Shown here piece by piece: positions 8,971 to 17,682 of a stretch of DNA of 64,000 nt (positions are counted from its first letter, which is position 1; every line of letters begins with the position of its first letter). The stretch is from JAFECT01 sp035551675. GTDB lineage: Bacteria > Pseudomonadota > Alphaproteobacteria > Caulobacterales > Caulobacteraceae. The DNA lies in the NCBI GenBank assembly GCA_035551675.1, contig DASZMV010000037.1:186001-250000 (forward strand), written 5' to 3'. Both the position numbers and the translations under genes were made by a program. The notes under the pieces were generated by a model that was given only the letters and a program-made list of their open reading frames with translations, ran no database searches and was not told the DNA's origin.

Positions 8971-9576
8971 TCAGCCTCTCGCAATCTGCGGCGCGGCCTG
9001 TTTCACCGCCGCCACGATGTGCGGATAGGCGGCGCAGCGGCAGAGGTTGCCGCTCATCGCTTCGCGGATGTCCGCGTCGGAGCCGGTCCGACCCTCGTGC
9101 ACGCAGGCGACTGCCGACATGATCTGGCCCGGCGTGCAATAGCCGCACTGGTATGCGTCCTGATCGACGAACGCCTGCTGCATCGGATGCAGCTTCGACG
9201 CCTCCGCCCCCGACAGGCCCTCGATGGTGGTGACCGGCCCGCGCACCGCGGCGGCGAGTGTCAGGCACGACAGCACGCGGCGGCCGTTCACATGCACGGT
9301 GCAGGCGCCGCACTGGCCGTGGTCGCATCCCTTCTTCGAACCGGTGAGGCCGAGCGTCAGCCTGAGCGTATCCAGAAGCGTCGCGCGCGGATCGACCTCG
9401 AGCCTGTGCCGGTCGCCGTTGACCTCGAGTTCCACTGCGACGGTGGACGGTCCCGCCGGCGGCGCTTGCGTCGTCCGCTCGCGCAGGCTGGTGTCGGCGT
9501 GGGCCACCGACGCCCCCGCTACGCCGACGCCGCCGGCCAGCACGCGCCGGCGGCTGACGGGAAACGGCTCATCCAT
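8971..9576 (-). CDS. paoA: Tat-exported [2Fe-2S] subunit of molybdenum hydroxylase (PaoA-like)
   Basis: The protein has 201 residues. The N terminus, PVSRRRVLAGGVGVAGASVAHA, is a twin-arginine signal, so the folded complex is exported to the periplasm through this subunit, as known for E. coli PaoABC. The plant-type ferredoxin domain has KGCDHGQCGACTVHVNG with the further Cys in LSCLTL; the second cluster domain has QCGYCTPGQIM and GNLCRCAAYP. It is the first gene of the operon and is divergent from the pyrophosphatase gene. I see no gene for the PaoD/XdhC-type maturation factor beside it, so insertion of the cofactor would rely on a copy elsewhere. Confidence 0.88.
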   Translation of the reverse strand: MDEPFPVSRRRVLAGGVGVAGASVAHADTSLRERTTQAPPAGPSTVAVELEVNGDRHRLEVDPRATLLDTLRLTLGLTGSKKGCDHGQCGACTVHVNGRRVLSCLTLAAAVRGPVTTIEGLSGAEASKLHPMQQAFVDQDAYQCGYCTPGQIMSAVACVHEGRTGSDADIREAMSGNLCRCAAYPHIVAAVKQAAPQIARG

Positions 9577-9695
9577 GCGAGGTCTCCTGGCATCGGAAAA
9601 CCATAACCTTTGCGGCCTTGCGCGGGTTCCGCTTCCGCAGGACGGCCCGCGCGGCTAGGGTGCGCGCGAAACCAGCCGCCCCTGGCGCATCACCA

Positions 9696-10226
9696 ATGAC
9701 CGACCTTTTGGCCCTCGACCCTGCGATCGACCGCGACCGGCGCCTGTGCCGCGCAGTTATCGAGACGCCGCGCGGCAATCGCACCAAATACAAGTACGAC
9801 AACGCGCTCGGCGGCTTCGCCCTGTCGCATCTGTTGCCGGAGGGCATGATCTATCCGCTCGACTTCGGCTTCATTCCCGGCACGTGCGCGGGCGACGGCG
9901 ACGCGGTCGATGTGATGGTGCTGAGCGAGGAGCCGCTGATCGCGGGCCTGGTGCTCGAGGTGCGTCTGGTCGGCGTGCTGGAGGCGAACCAGACCGAGGC
10001 CGGTAAAACCGTACGCAACGACCGCCTGCTGGCGGCGACCAGGGTCTCGCGACTCTACGCGGAGGTCCGCGAACCGGCGGACATCGGCAAGAGCTTTCTC
10101 GAGAGCGTCGAAGCGTTCTGGGTCAACTACAACGCGCTGCGCGGCCGCCGCTTCGAACCGCTGGGAACCAAGGGAGCCGAGGACGCGATGCGCCTGGTCG
10201 AACAGTCGCGCGTGAAAGGGGCCTGA
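9696..10226 (+). CDS. ppa: Inorganic pyrophosphatase (type I, soluble)
   Basis: The protein has 176 residues, the usual size of bacterial family I pyrophosphatase. Conserved active-site parts are visible: an early ETPRGNRTKYKYD (substrate-binding Lys/Arg), then LLPEGMIYPLDFGFIPGTCAGDGDAVDVMVL, which contains the acidic metal ligands of the signature D-G-D-x-x-D-V. A later SVEAFWVNYNALRGRRFEPLG matches the C-terminal Lys/Tyr region. It hydrolyses pyrophosphate to phosphate in the cytoplasm. The frame is open upstream to 9618, but ATG 9696 matches the family N terminus. The next gene starts five bases after its stop, so the two may be cotranscribed although no functional link is evident. Confidence 0.85.
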   Translation: MTDLLALDPAIDRDRRLCRAVIETPRGNRTKYKYDNALGGFALSHLLPEGMIYPLDFGFIPGTCAGDGDAVDVMVLSEEPLIAGLVLEVRLVGVLEANQTEAGKTVRNDRLLAATRVSRLYAEVREPADIGKSFLESVEAFWVNYNALRGRRFEPLGTKGAEDAMRLVEQSRVKGA

Positions 10227-10231
10227 TTACA

Positions 10232-11863
10232 ATGCCGATCTTCCGCACCGTCGCGATTCTCGCGGCGGCCTTTGCACTATTCGCGCCCGCGAGCGCCACG
10301 GCCCAGCCGGCGCCGGACGGCCGCGTCTCTATCCTGCAGTTCATTCCGCAGTCGGAGTGGGCCGCGATCCGCAACTGCCGCTCCACCTATGACGTCACCG
10401 CCGCGAAGGAAAAGGCGGACACGGTCGTGTCTGTGCAGACCGGCGACTACAGCGTGGGCAATGGCGAGGTCGACTGGCCCGCGGGCTGCTACGCCTTTGC
10501 GGGAACCCTGTCGCAGAAGCACACGGTGCTGGAGCGCGGCGTTTCTTCCGGCCTGCCGTCCGGCGGCTCGACGGTGTGGAAGTTCCCGCCTTCGACCGGC
10601 GGCATCGTCATCGACGGTATCGCGACCTCGCACTGTCAGCGCGCGCCAAAGACCTCGAGCGGGCAGGGGACGCAGCTCATCGGCATCACCCTGATCGGCG
10701 GCGGCGGCGCGCCGGACCAGACATCGCACGGCGTGTGGATGTGCGCGACCGCCCAGCTCACCGACGTGAACATACGCGACTTCGCCGGCGACGGGGTGCA
10801 CATCGATCCGAACGGCGTGGGCAACACCAACATATTTCGCATCTATAACGGCTTCATCGGCCGCGTCGGACGCTACGGCCTCTACCAGCATGGAGCGGAC
10901 GCCAACGCCGGCCTGATCGTCGGAACCGCGATCAGCGACACCGGCGGCGGTTGCGACGTTGATCTTTCCTTCCTCGGCAACACCCATGTGGGCGAACTCT
11001 GCCAGTACGCGGGCCACGGGTTGACGCGCGTGAACGCGGGCGGCGCGAACTGGCAATGCTTGTCCGTGCGCTGCGGCGAGGTGCCGCCTGGCAAGGAGGC
11101 GGGCGTCTGGCAGGCGGTGAAGGCCGACGCCCGCTTTCCCGCTTGGCGCGCCGGCGCGCCCTATCTCATCGCCGGCGACTATGTGGCGACCGATCCGAAC
11201 ACCCGCGCGCTGTTCCTCGGCGTCTATTCCGAGGAAGGCGATCCGATGTCGGACGTGCGCTCGCCGTCAATGGTCGAAGGCGGCCTGCAGGGCTCCGGCT
11301 TCACGCCGTTCTCGGTGGCGATCCACTCCGAAAGCGGGCTGGGCGGCTATGTCGAATCGCGCAGCGGCTTCGGCAGCACGGGGCGCACGGCCGAAGGCAA
11401 GCTCAGCGTCGTGGCGGTCGTCGGGGGCAACGGCAAGAACGGCGACGTGGTGCGCAGTCAGCAGAACACCGTCTCCACCGACGAATGGCGGCTGCATTGG
11501 GCGGGTGCGGACCTGCGCGACGACTGGAACAACCTGGACAACAGCACGGTCGTGCTGCGCACCGGGCCGAAGACCGCCCAGACCTTCTCGCGCGGCGCGG
11601 CCCAGCCGGAGGAACTCGCCTTGCCGAAGGGCGTATTCGTGGGCGGCGCGTCGCACGGCGACATACGCTACGTCGGCGAAGCGGCCGCCATGCCCACCAA
11701 GGGCGCCTACGCCAAGGGCGACCGCATCCTGAACTCCGACCCGCGCGTGCTCGGCAAGCCCGGCGCGCGGTACACGATCACCGGCTGGCTCAGGCTCACC
11801 ACCGGCTCGACGCATGCGCCGAACAAGGACTGGGTCGAGATGCGCGCGCCCACAGGAACCTAA
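10232..11863 (+). CDS. Secreted protein of unknown function, possible beta-helix fold
   Basis: The protein has 543 residues and I do not recognise it. A signal peptide is clear (MPIFRTVAILAAAFALFAPASATAQ). Residues about 130-260 hold many short strand-turn units (IDGIATSHC, LIGITLIGGGGA, LTDVNIRDFAGDGVHI, FRIYNGFIGRVGRYGLYQHG, GLIVGTAISDTGGG) with the Gly/Asn/Asp spacing of right-handed parallel beta-helices such as pectate-lyase-like proteins. The C-terminal half contains further Gly-rich strands and two segments (GDYVATDPNTRALFLGVYSEEG, AMPTKGAYAKGDRILNSD) like those of phage tail-fibre or surface-associated helices. Binding to or cutting a polysaccharide is a reasonable guess only. The ATG follows AAAGGGG and lies five bases after ppa. 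Confidence 0.6.
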   Translation: MPIFRTVAILAAAFALFAPASATAQPAPDGRVSILQFIPQSEWAAIRNCRSTYDVTAAKEKADTVVSVQTGDYSVGNGEVDWPAGCYAFAGTLSQKHTVLERGVSSGLPSGGSTVWKFPPSTGGIVIDGIATSHCQRAPKTSSGQGTQLIGITLIGGGGAPDQTSHGVWMCATAQLTDVNIRDFAGDGVHIDPNGVGNTNIFRIYNGFIGRVGRYGLYQHGADANAGLIVGTAISDTGGGCDVDLSFLGNTHVGELCQYAGHGLTRVNAGGANWQCLSVRCGEVPPGKEAGVWQAVKADARFPAWRAGAPYLIAGDYVATDPNTRALFLGVYSEEGDPMSDVRSPSMVEGGLQGSGFTPFSVAIHSESGLGGYVESRSGFGSTGRTAEGKLSVVAVVGGNGKNGDVVRSQQNTVSTDEWRLHWAGADLRDDWNNLDNSTVVLRTGPKTAQTFSRGAAQPEELALPKGVFVGGASHGDIRYVGEAAAMPTKGAYAKGDRILNSDPRVLGKPGARYTITGWLRLTTGSTHAPNKDWVEMRAPTGT

Positions 11864-11872
11864 GCGTCCAGC

Positions 11873-13123
11873 CTATTTCGCGGCGTAGATCACCTTGCCG
11901 TCGCGGATGGTGTCGCGCACACGCGCGAAGGCGCTGACGTCCTTGGCCGGATCGCCGTCGAGCACCACCAGGTCCGCGTCCATGCCCTTGGCCACACGGC
12001 CCTTGTGCGCGGCATAGCCGAAGCGTTCGGCGGGGTCGGTGGTCAGGCTGGCCAGGATCTGGCGCCAATCCAGGGCGCGGGCCATCTGGCGGTACTCGTC
12101 GGTGGTGTCGAAGGTGTCGATGTAGCCGACGTCGGTGCCGAATAGAATCTGGCCGCCCGTATCGGAGTAGGCCTTCAGCTGGCCGACTGCGACGGTCATG
12201 ACGCGCTCGACCTCCGCCTGCGAGGCGCCGGCGCGCCGGTTCTCCACGTCGAACAGGGTCATGGTCGGGATCAGCGCCATGTGATGGGCGCGCATGCGTG
12301 CAATCAACTCCGGCGACCAGGGGCTGTCCTCGGGCGTGGTGTGAGCGAGAATGTCGACGCCGCTGCGGATCGCGTTCTCGACGCCTTCGGTGTTGGAGGG
12401 GTGGGCGAAGACCGGCTTGTGATGCGCGTGCGCGATGTCGGCGAGCGCCTTCGCCTGGTTGGTCGGCATCTGCAGCACGCCGATTTTGCCGCCGACGATG
12501 GCGCCGATGAACAGCTTCAGTCCGTCGGTCCCGTCCGCCAACTCGCGCCGCGCGCGGGCCTCGGCGGCGGGAAGGGAGTCGATCTCCCAGCTCGGAAAAC
12601 CGTACTGTTTGAAGAACGCCTTCACATAGATCGGCGTCCCGTTCTTGGGGAAAAAGGCGTCGCCGACGGTCAGGATCATCGGCCCCGTCACCTCGCCCGA
12701 CGCGATGCGGCGGCGGATGACCTTGGTATTCTCGAACGGCGAAGCGATGTCGAAGACGGTGGTGAAGCCCCACCTCGTCAGCATGCCTTCGAGACTGGCG
12801 GACAACTGCGCGGCGGTCTTGTCCTTGGCCGGGATCAGATCGGGGGTCATCAGATGGATGTGGCTGTTCCACAGGCCGTAGGTCACCGCGCCGCCGCGCG
12901 CGTCGACGATCGTCGCGCCCTTCGGAACCGGTAGGGCGTGGCCGACGGCGACGATGCGGCCGTCATGGGCGAGCACCGTTGCGTCCTCTACCGCCATCGC
13001 CGCCGGCGAGGCGTAAAGCTTCGCGTGGATAACCGCGAGGTCGGCGGCGTTCGCCAGCGGGGCGAGAGCGGCTACCGCGAGCACGGCCGCGAGACTGGCG
13101 AGGACGGTGTGGATCAGGCGCAC
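11873..13123 (-). CDS. Secreted metal-dependent amidohydrolase
   Basis: The protein has 416 residues from GTG 13123, which follows GGAG and begins a signal peptide (RLIHTVLASLAAVLAVAALAPLANAA); upstream ATGs at 13177 and 13153 would add a hydrophilic leader and are less likely. The amidohydrolase TIM-barrel is recognisable: TVLAHDGRIVAVG (beta-sandwich part), NSHIHLMTPDLI (first metal His-x-His), PVFAHPSNTEGVENAI and DILAHTTPE (later His ligands), LFGTDVGYIDTFD (metal Asp), and a C-terminal sandwich ending DADLVVLDGDPAKDVSAFARVRDTIRDGK. This resembles the imidazolonepropionase-like or prolidase-like secreted amidohydrolases. The substrate is not known. It converges on the beta-helix-like gene, nine bases apart. 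Confidence 0.82.
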   Translation of the reverse strand: MRLIHTVLASLAAVLAVAALAPLANAADLAVIHAKLYASPAAMAVEDATVLAHDGRIVAVGHALPVPKGATIVDARGGAVTYGLWNSHIHLMTPDLIPAKDKTAAQLSASLEGMLTRWGFTTVFDIASPFENTKVIRRRIASGEVTGPMILTVGDAFFPKNGTPIYVKAFFKQYGFPSWEIDSLPAAEARARRELADGTDGLKLFIGAIVGGKIGVLQMPTNQAKALADIAHAHHKPVFAHPSNTEGVENAIRSGVDILAHTTPEDSPWSPELIARMRAHHMALIPTMTLFDVENRRAGASQAEVERVMTVAVGQLKAYSDTGGQILFGTDVGYIDTFDTTDEYRQMARALDWRQILASLTTDPAERFGYAAHKGRVAKGMDADLVVLDGDPAKDVSAFARVRDTIRDGKVIYAAK

Positions 13124-13244
13124 GGCAGAATCTCCGAAGGACGGCGCGATCATAGGGACCGGATCAGGATTTGACACGACCGGCTGCGGCGCGTCCTACT
13201 CCATCAAGTCTCGATATTTGCCGCGACACGGGGGAACGCGCGCG

Positions 13245-14555
13245 ATGATCCGACCCAACCGCCGTCAGGCCCTGGCCCTGGCCTCCGTCTTCAGCCTCGC
13301 GCCTGGACTGCGCGCGTTTGCCCAGGATGCGGCGGCCCAACCCCCGCGCGTGCGCCGCGACCTGAAGGGCATGAGCCGCAGCGACCCGGACCTGCAGGCG
13401 CTGAAGATCGGCATCAAGAAGCTGCGCGCCAGCGGCGCCTGGCAACGCCAGGTCGATCTGCACGCCGACATGAAGTGGCTGCATCACTCGAGCTGGCGGT
13501 TCCTGCCCTGGCACCGCCTGCAGGTGCTGCACATGGAAAAGCTGATCGCCAAGGCGAGCGGAAAGCAAGACTTCGCCATGCCCTATTGGGACTGGACCGA
13601 CGACGTCTTGCCGGTTCAGTTCGTCAACGACGATGTGCTCGGCCACGCGGGCCGCGAGTGTGGCGCCAAGGAAAGCATCGCCAAGTTCTGCGCCGACAAC
13701 GACACCACCCTCGTGGACCGTTCCAAGAACGACTTCTCGACCTTCTTCGGCAAGCCGCGCGCCGCGGATCAGCCGCGCGACAGCGACACGCCGAGCGGCG
13801 AACAGCATTTCTCCGGCTCGTGCGAATGGTCGGGGCACAACCTGATCCACAGCTTCATCGGCGGCGACATGGGCGTGTTGGAGACCGCGCCCAACGATCC
13901 CCTGTTCTGGGTGCACCACGCCAATGTGGATCGCACCTGGTCGGCGTGGGCGGCGAAGCATTCCGCCAGCGATTACGCCGACCCGTGGAGCGTCGAACAG
14001 CTGCAGGGCTACGAAGACCCCGACGGGGCTTCTCCCGCGGCGGTCGCGGCCGCGACCACCATCGACACCGAAGCGCTGGGCTACGGTTATGCGATCACCG
14101 CGCGGCCGCCGCTCGGCGCAGCGCGGGCGATGGCGTCGCGCGGCGCGGGACGTCGCTTCCACATTCAGAACTACACCTTTCAGATGAACCGCGTGAGCGC
14201 GTCCCAGGGCGTGATCGACATTCCGCCCGAAGCCTCCCAGGCGGTGTCGGCCCAGGCGGTCGGCTATCTCACCATCGACCCGGACCCGCAGCACGCCTCG
14301 GTGACGCGGATCAAGGCCACCGACAACGGCGACGGCTCGACCGCCTTCGACGACAAGATGTTCCTGGTGCCCATGGGCATGTCGATGGGAATGCAGAACT
14401 ACCGCATCGACCTGTCCGACGTCTGGAGCGGGGCAGGGGTGCGCGGCCTGAAGCTGGAGGCGCTCACCGGCCCCCTGGTCGGGCGCCGCTCCGGCGAGCA
14501 CCCGCCCGCCATCGCCAGCTTCGTCGTCGACGCGACCGCGCTTTTCTACGACTGA
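13245..14555 (+). CDS. Tat-exported tyrosinase-family copper oxidase
   Basis: The protein has 436 residues. The N terminus, RPNRRQALALASVFSLAPGLRAFAQ, is a twin-arginine type signal. The type-3 copper centre is recognisable. The CuA ligands are probably His73, His81 and His90 (LHADMKWLHHSSWRFLPWH); for CuB, GHNLIHSF and NDPLFWVHHANVDRTWSAW supply the three His. A C-terminal domain of about 150 residues follows, as in bacterial and plant polyphenol oxidases, where it can cover the active site until processed. Enzymes of this family oxidise phenols to quinones with O2. ATG 13245 follows GGGGGAAC. A strong terminator lies downstream. Confidence 0.85.
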   Translation: MIRPNRRQALALASVFSLAPGLRAFAQDAAAQPPRVRRDLKGMSRSDPDLQALKIGIKKLRASGAWQRQVDLHADMKWLHHSSWRFLPWHRLQVLHMEKLIAKASGKQDFAMPYWDWTDDVLPVQFVNDDVLGHAGRECGAKESIAKFCADNDTTLVDRSKNDFSTFFGKPRAADQPRDSDTPSGEQHFSGSCEWSGHNLIHSFIGGDMGVLETAPNDPLFWVHHANVDRTWSAWAAKHSASDYADPWSVEQLQGYEDPDGASPAAVAAATTIDTEALGYGYAITARPPLGAARAMASRGAGRRFHIQNYTFQMNRVSASQGVIDIPPEASQAVSAQAVGYLTIDPDPQHASVTRIKATDNGDGSTAFDDKMFLVPMGMSMGMQNYRIDLSDVWSGAGVRGLKLEALTGPLVGRRSGEHPPAIASFVVDATALFYD

Positions 14556-14642
14556 CCTTTAATCCCTATTGAAACGATAGGACTTCGCCCCTACCTGCTG
14601 ACCCTGCGGTCCCGGCCCCCCTCCGGCGACCGCGGAAACGGT

Positions 14643-14684
14643 GGGCCGGACCTCTGTTCTCCCCTCAGGTCCGGCCCTTTTTCT
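14643..14684 (+). terminator. Rho-independent terminator of the tyrosinase gene
   Basis: A perfect 11-base stem (GGGCCGGACCT with AGGTCCGGCCC), a 13-base loop and a run of five T followed by C-T-T lie 88 bases after the tyrosinase stop. It separates that gene from the metallo-hydrolase gene, which therefore needs its own promoter in the 50 bases before its start or read-through. Confidence 0.85.
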
Positions 14685-14733
14685 TCCGCCCCGACCCCCG
14701 CTATGGTCGCGCGGTACTCGAGGGGAGACGGCG

Positions 14734-15708
14734 ATGGGCTGGACGCGCAGAGACGCGCTGTTGGGGGCGACCCTCTTTAGCGCCGCGGGATGGGGGTTCG
14801 CCGCGCGGGCCATGGCGGCGGACGCGCCGGCGCCCGCGCCGTTCAAACTCGAGGATCTCGGTCATGGCGTCTTCGCCGGCATCGACATCGACGGACACGC
14901 CGGCTCCAACGCCGGCTTCGTGATCGGCGACGACGGGGTCCTGGTGGTCGACACCTACTATGCGCCCAACGCCGCGCCCGCCTTGCTGGCGGAAATCCGC
15001 AAGCGCACCGACAAGAAGATCCGCTACGTCGTCAACACCCACTATCACATCGACCACGTAAGCGGGAACGCGACCTTCAAAGCCGAGGGCGCGACCATCG
15101 TCGCTCAACGCAACGTCGCCGCCTGGATCCACGCTGAGAACCCCAAGTTCTACGGCGACAAGATCACGCCGGAGCAAAGGGCCGCCATCGCCGCCATTCC
15201 CGCGCCGACCATGCTGGTCGACAAGCGCGCGACGCTGAAACTCGGCAAGCGCATGATCGAGGTGGTGGAACGTCCCGGCCACACCGGCGGCGACGTCACG
15301 GTCGCTATCCCCGACGCCAAGGTGCTGTTCTGCGGCGATCTGCTGTGGCGCGAGATTCCGCCCAACCTGATCGACGGCACGGTCTCCAAATGGATCCCGA
15401 CGCTGCAGGCGATCGAGACCGCGCCGCACGCCGCCGAGCTGACCTATGTGCCGGGCCACGGCGGCATCGCCAAGCTGTCCGATGTCACCGAATTCCGCGG
15501 CTACCTCGAAGCCCTCCGCGATGCGACCAAGGTGGCGATGGCGCATGGCCTGAGCGGCGACACGCTGAACAAGGCGGTGATCGAGCAGCTCACGCCCAGG
15601 TATGGATCGTGGCCCTATTTCGCCCGGTCCGTTCCGCGCGAGGTCGGCTACATGAAGGGTGAGCTCGACGGGACGAAGCACTGGCCCCAGCCGCAGACGG
15701 CGAGATAG
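14734..15708 (+). CDS. Tat-exported metallo-beta-lactamase-fold hydrolase
   Basis: The protein has 324 residues, starting MGWTRRDALLGATLFSAAGWGFAARAMAA, a twin-arginine signal. The fold's metal motif is NTHYHIDHVSG (His103, His105, Asp107, His108); further ligands are His183 in PGHTGGDV and Asp202 in CGDLLW, with a last His in YVPGHGGI. This set fits a two-zinc enzyme of the group related to QuiP/alkylsulfatase-like or subclass B3-like hydrolases; the substrate cannot be told, and beta-lactam hydrolysis should not be assumed. ATG 14734 has GAGGGGAGA ahead of it, which decides the start over longer in-frame options. Confidence 0.82.
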   Translation: MGWTRRDALLGATLFSAAGWGFAARAMAADAPAPAPFKLEDLGHGVFAGIDIDGHAGSNAGFVIGDDGVLVVDTYYAPNAAPALLAEIRKRTDKKIRYVVNTHYHIDHVSGNATFKAEGATIVAQRNVAAWIHAENPKFYGDKITPEQRAAIAAIPAPTMLVDKRATLKLGKRMIEVVERPGHTGGDVTVAIPDAKVLFCGDLLWREIPPNLIDGTVSKWIPTLQAIETAPHAAELTYVPGHGGIAKLSDVTEFRGYLEALRDATKVAMAHGLSGDTLNKAVIEQLTPRYGSWPYFARSVPREVGYMKGELDGTKHWPQPQTAR

Positions 15709-15741
15709 ACTGGCGTTCGCATACATATCATTCGAGTCTCC

Positions 15742-16836
15742 ATGACCGTCCGTTTTCTTTGCTTAGCGTTTCTGGCGACCGTCGCCCTATGCCTTGGGGG
15801 CTCTGCGCAACCTGCGTCGCGGGGGAGCGATTACGCCGCTCGGGCAAATGCCCTACTGATACGGCATCTGGCGGCCGGAGATTTCAGCGGCGTCGTCATT
15901 GTCGCGGTTCATGGAAGACCGCTTCTACGCCGCGCCTATGGATCGGCGAACCGGGAATGGAACGCGCCCGTCACGCCAGACACCGTGTTTCGCATAGGCT
16001 CCACGACGAAGCAGTTCACCGCCGCGGCAATCATGCAGCTCGTCGAGGCGGGAAAGGTGCGGCTTGACGATCCGATCGGAGCCTACGTCCAGAACACGCC
16101 GCCTTCATGGGCGGGTATTACTCTGCGGCATTTGCTGACCCACACCTCAGGTATTCCCGACTATACCCAGGCGAACGGCTTTATCCGCATCACCGCGCCC
16201 TTAAACTTGAAGCCCGATCAGATCGTTGACCTAGTCCGCAACCAACCGCTCGACTTCGCGCCGGGCTCGAAATTCCAATACGACAATACCGGCTACGTGT
16301 TGCTCGGCATGGTCATCGAGCGTGTCAGTGGGGAGAGCTACGGCGACTACATTCGTGTGCACGTGCTCCGACCTCTCGGGCTGGATCAGACCGCCTACGA
16401 CGATGCGGCCGATATCGTGCCGAGGCGCGCGGCTGGCTACTGGCTGTCGGACGGAGTGGTGAAGAACGCGCGCGCGATGACCACCTCCCTAGCCTATGCG
16501 GCCGGCGGGCTTCGCTCGACCGCTGACGACCTGCTGCGTTGGGACCAGGCGCTCCATTCGGGAAAGCTCCTGCGCCCAGAGTCAGTCGCGGCCATGTTCA
16601 CCGACTACGGGCACGGCTATGGCTTCGGCGCTTTTGTGGAAACGCGGCATGGCCATCGGCTCTGGGATCACGGTGGCAACCTCCCCGGTTTTTCGAGTGC
16701 TTTCGAGCACTTTCCGGATGATGGCCTCACAGTGATCGTACTCACCAACATTGAGGGTCAGGGCTCGGAGAAGCTGGCCGCGCAACTGGAAGGCCTCTAC
16801 TTCGGATGGCCTCCCCCGGCCAAGTCGCCGCCCTAA
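15742..16836 (+). CDS. Secreted serine hydrolase, class C beta-lactamase/esterase family
   Basis: The protein has 364 residues with a signal peptide (MTVRFLCLAFLATVALCLGGSAQ). The catalytic motifs of the beta-lactamase class C/penicillin-binding family are present: S-T-T-K at residues 87-90 (nucleophile Ser87), Y-D-N at 180-182, and a late H-G-G in LWDHGGNLPGFSS. In-between blocks LTHTSGIPDY and GGLRSTADDLLRW are standard for the family. Members are esterases, D-Ala-D-Ala peptidases or aminopeptidases; the natural substrate is unknown. Codon choice is noticeably less GC-biased at third positions than in the neighbouring genes, which could mean later acquisition. It starts 33 bases after the metallo-hydrolase. 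Confidence 0.83.
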   Translation: MTVRFLCLAFLATVALCLGGSAQPASRGSDYAARANALLIRHLAAGDFSGVVIVAVHGRPLLRRAYGSANREWNAPVTPDTVFRIGSTTKQFTAAAIMQLVEAGKVRLDDPIGAYVQNTPPSWAGITLRHLLTHTSGIPDYTQANGFIRITAPLNLKPDQIVDLVRNQPLDFAPGSKFQYDNTGYVLLGMVIERVSGESYGDYIRVHVLRPLGLDQTAYDDAADIVPRRAAGYWLSDGVVKNARAMTTSLAYAAGGLRSTADDLLRWDQALHSGKLLRPESVAAMFTDYGHGYGFGAFVETRHGHRLWDHGGNLPGFSSAFEHFPDDGLTVIVLTNIEGQGSEKLAAQLEGLYFGWPPPAKSPP

Positions 16837-16941
16837 GGGTGGTGTCGTTGGCGACGTTGGAAACGCCGCCGGAAGCAGGCGAGGTTGCTCGCCAGCGGTC
16901 AGCGGCCATCGTCGAAGGTTGGGTCTGAGGACGAGGGGGCC

Positions 16942-17679
16942 ATGGGGAATTCAGGCAGGCGCGTCTATGGTCTGGCCGCGATCGTGCTCGGCCTCGTCGG
17001 CATCGTCTTCGACGACTACGCCGCGATCTGGCAGCCGGTTCCGAAGGGTTGGCCCGCGCACGATCTCCTGGCCTATGTGTCGGGCGCGATCCTGCTCGTC
17101 GGCGGCGCCGCGATCTTCCTGCCGAAGACGGCGAGGTGGGGCGCGCTGTTGCTCGCGGTCTTCTACGGCCTGTGGGTGCTGGCGCTGAAACTGCCGCCGG
17201 TGATCGCGAAGCCGATGAGCTTCGCGCCCTGGCAGGCGATGAGCGAGATTGTCGGCATGACTGCGGGCGGCGTCGTGGCCTACGGCCTGAGCATCCGCAA
17301 CGGCGACAGGTTCATGCGCGGCGGACAGCTCGTGTTCGGCGTCTGCTGCGTGATCTTCGGCGTGGCTCATTTCGTTTTCCTGAAGCCGACCGAGTCCTTC
17401 ATCCCGTCCTGGATTCCGCCGTCACCGATGATCTGGGCCTATGTCACCGGCGCGTGCCAGATCGCGGCGGGTCTCGCCTTCCTCACCGGCGTCCGGGCGC
17501 GTCTGGCGGCCGTCCTGTTGACGGTCATGTATGTGGGCTTCGGCCTGCTGGTGCATCTGCCGCTGTTGTTCAAGGACGTCCACGATCACTTCGCGTGGTG
17601 CGCCAACGGCGTCAACGGCGTGCTGATCGGCGCCGCCTGGTGCGTCGCCGATTCCCTGTCGCGCAAAGCCAGGGGATAG
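16942..17679 (+). CDS. DoxX-like membrane protein, first of a tandem pair
   Basis: The protein has 245 residues and about seven hydrophobic segments spread over its length. The repeated pattern of four-helix halves, with AAGLAFLTGVRARLAAVLLTVMY in the second half, resembles DoxX/DoxD-like quinone-related membrane proteins. The neighbour at 17683 is a clear paralogue: both have PPS-x-x-WAY, then the AAGLA-L-G-RARLAAVL block, then HLPL followed by an Asp-His pair, and GAAWC near the C terminus. ATG 16942 with GAGGGGG ahead is chosen over an upstream in-frame start at 16885. Function is unknown. Confidence 0.65.
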   Translation: MGNSGRRVYGLAAIVLGLVGIVFDDYAAIWQPVPKGWPAHDLLAYVSGAILLVGGAAIFLPKTARWGALLLAVFYGLWVLALKLPPVIAKPMSFAPWQAMSEIVGMTAGGVVAYGLSIRNGDRFMRGGQLVFGVCCVIFGVAHFVFLKPTESFIPSWIPPSPMIWAYVTGACQIAAGLAFLTGVRARLAAVLLTVMYVGFGLLVHLPLLFKDVHDHFAWCANGVNGVLIGAAWCVADSLSRKARG

Positions 17680-17682
17680 ACC

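Noticed and set aside
14734..15708. Metallo-hydrolase as a beta-lactam resistance gene
   Set aside because: The fold is shared by many hydrolases; nothing in the sequence shows beta-lactam activity.
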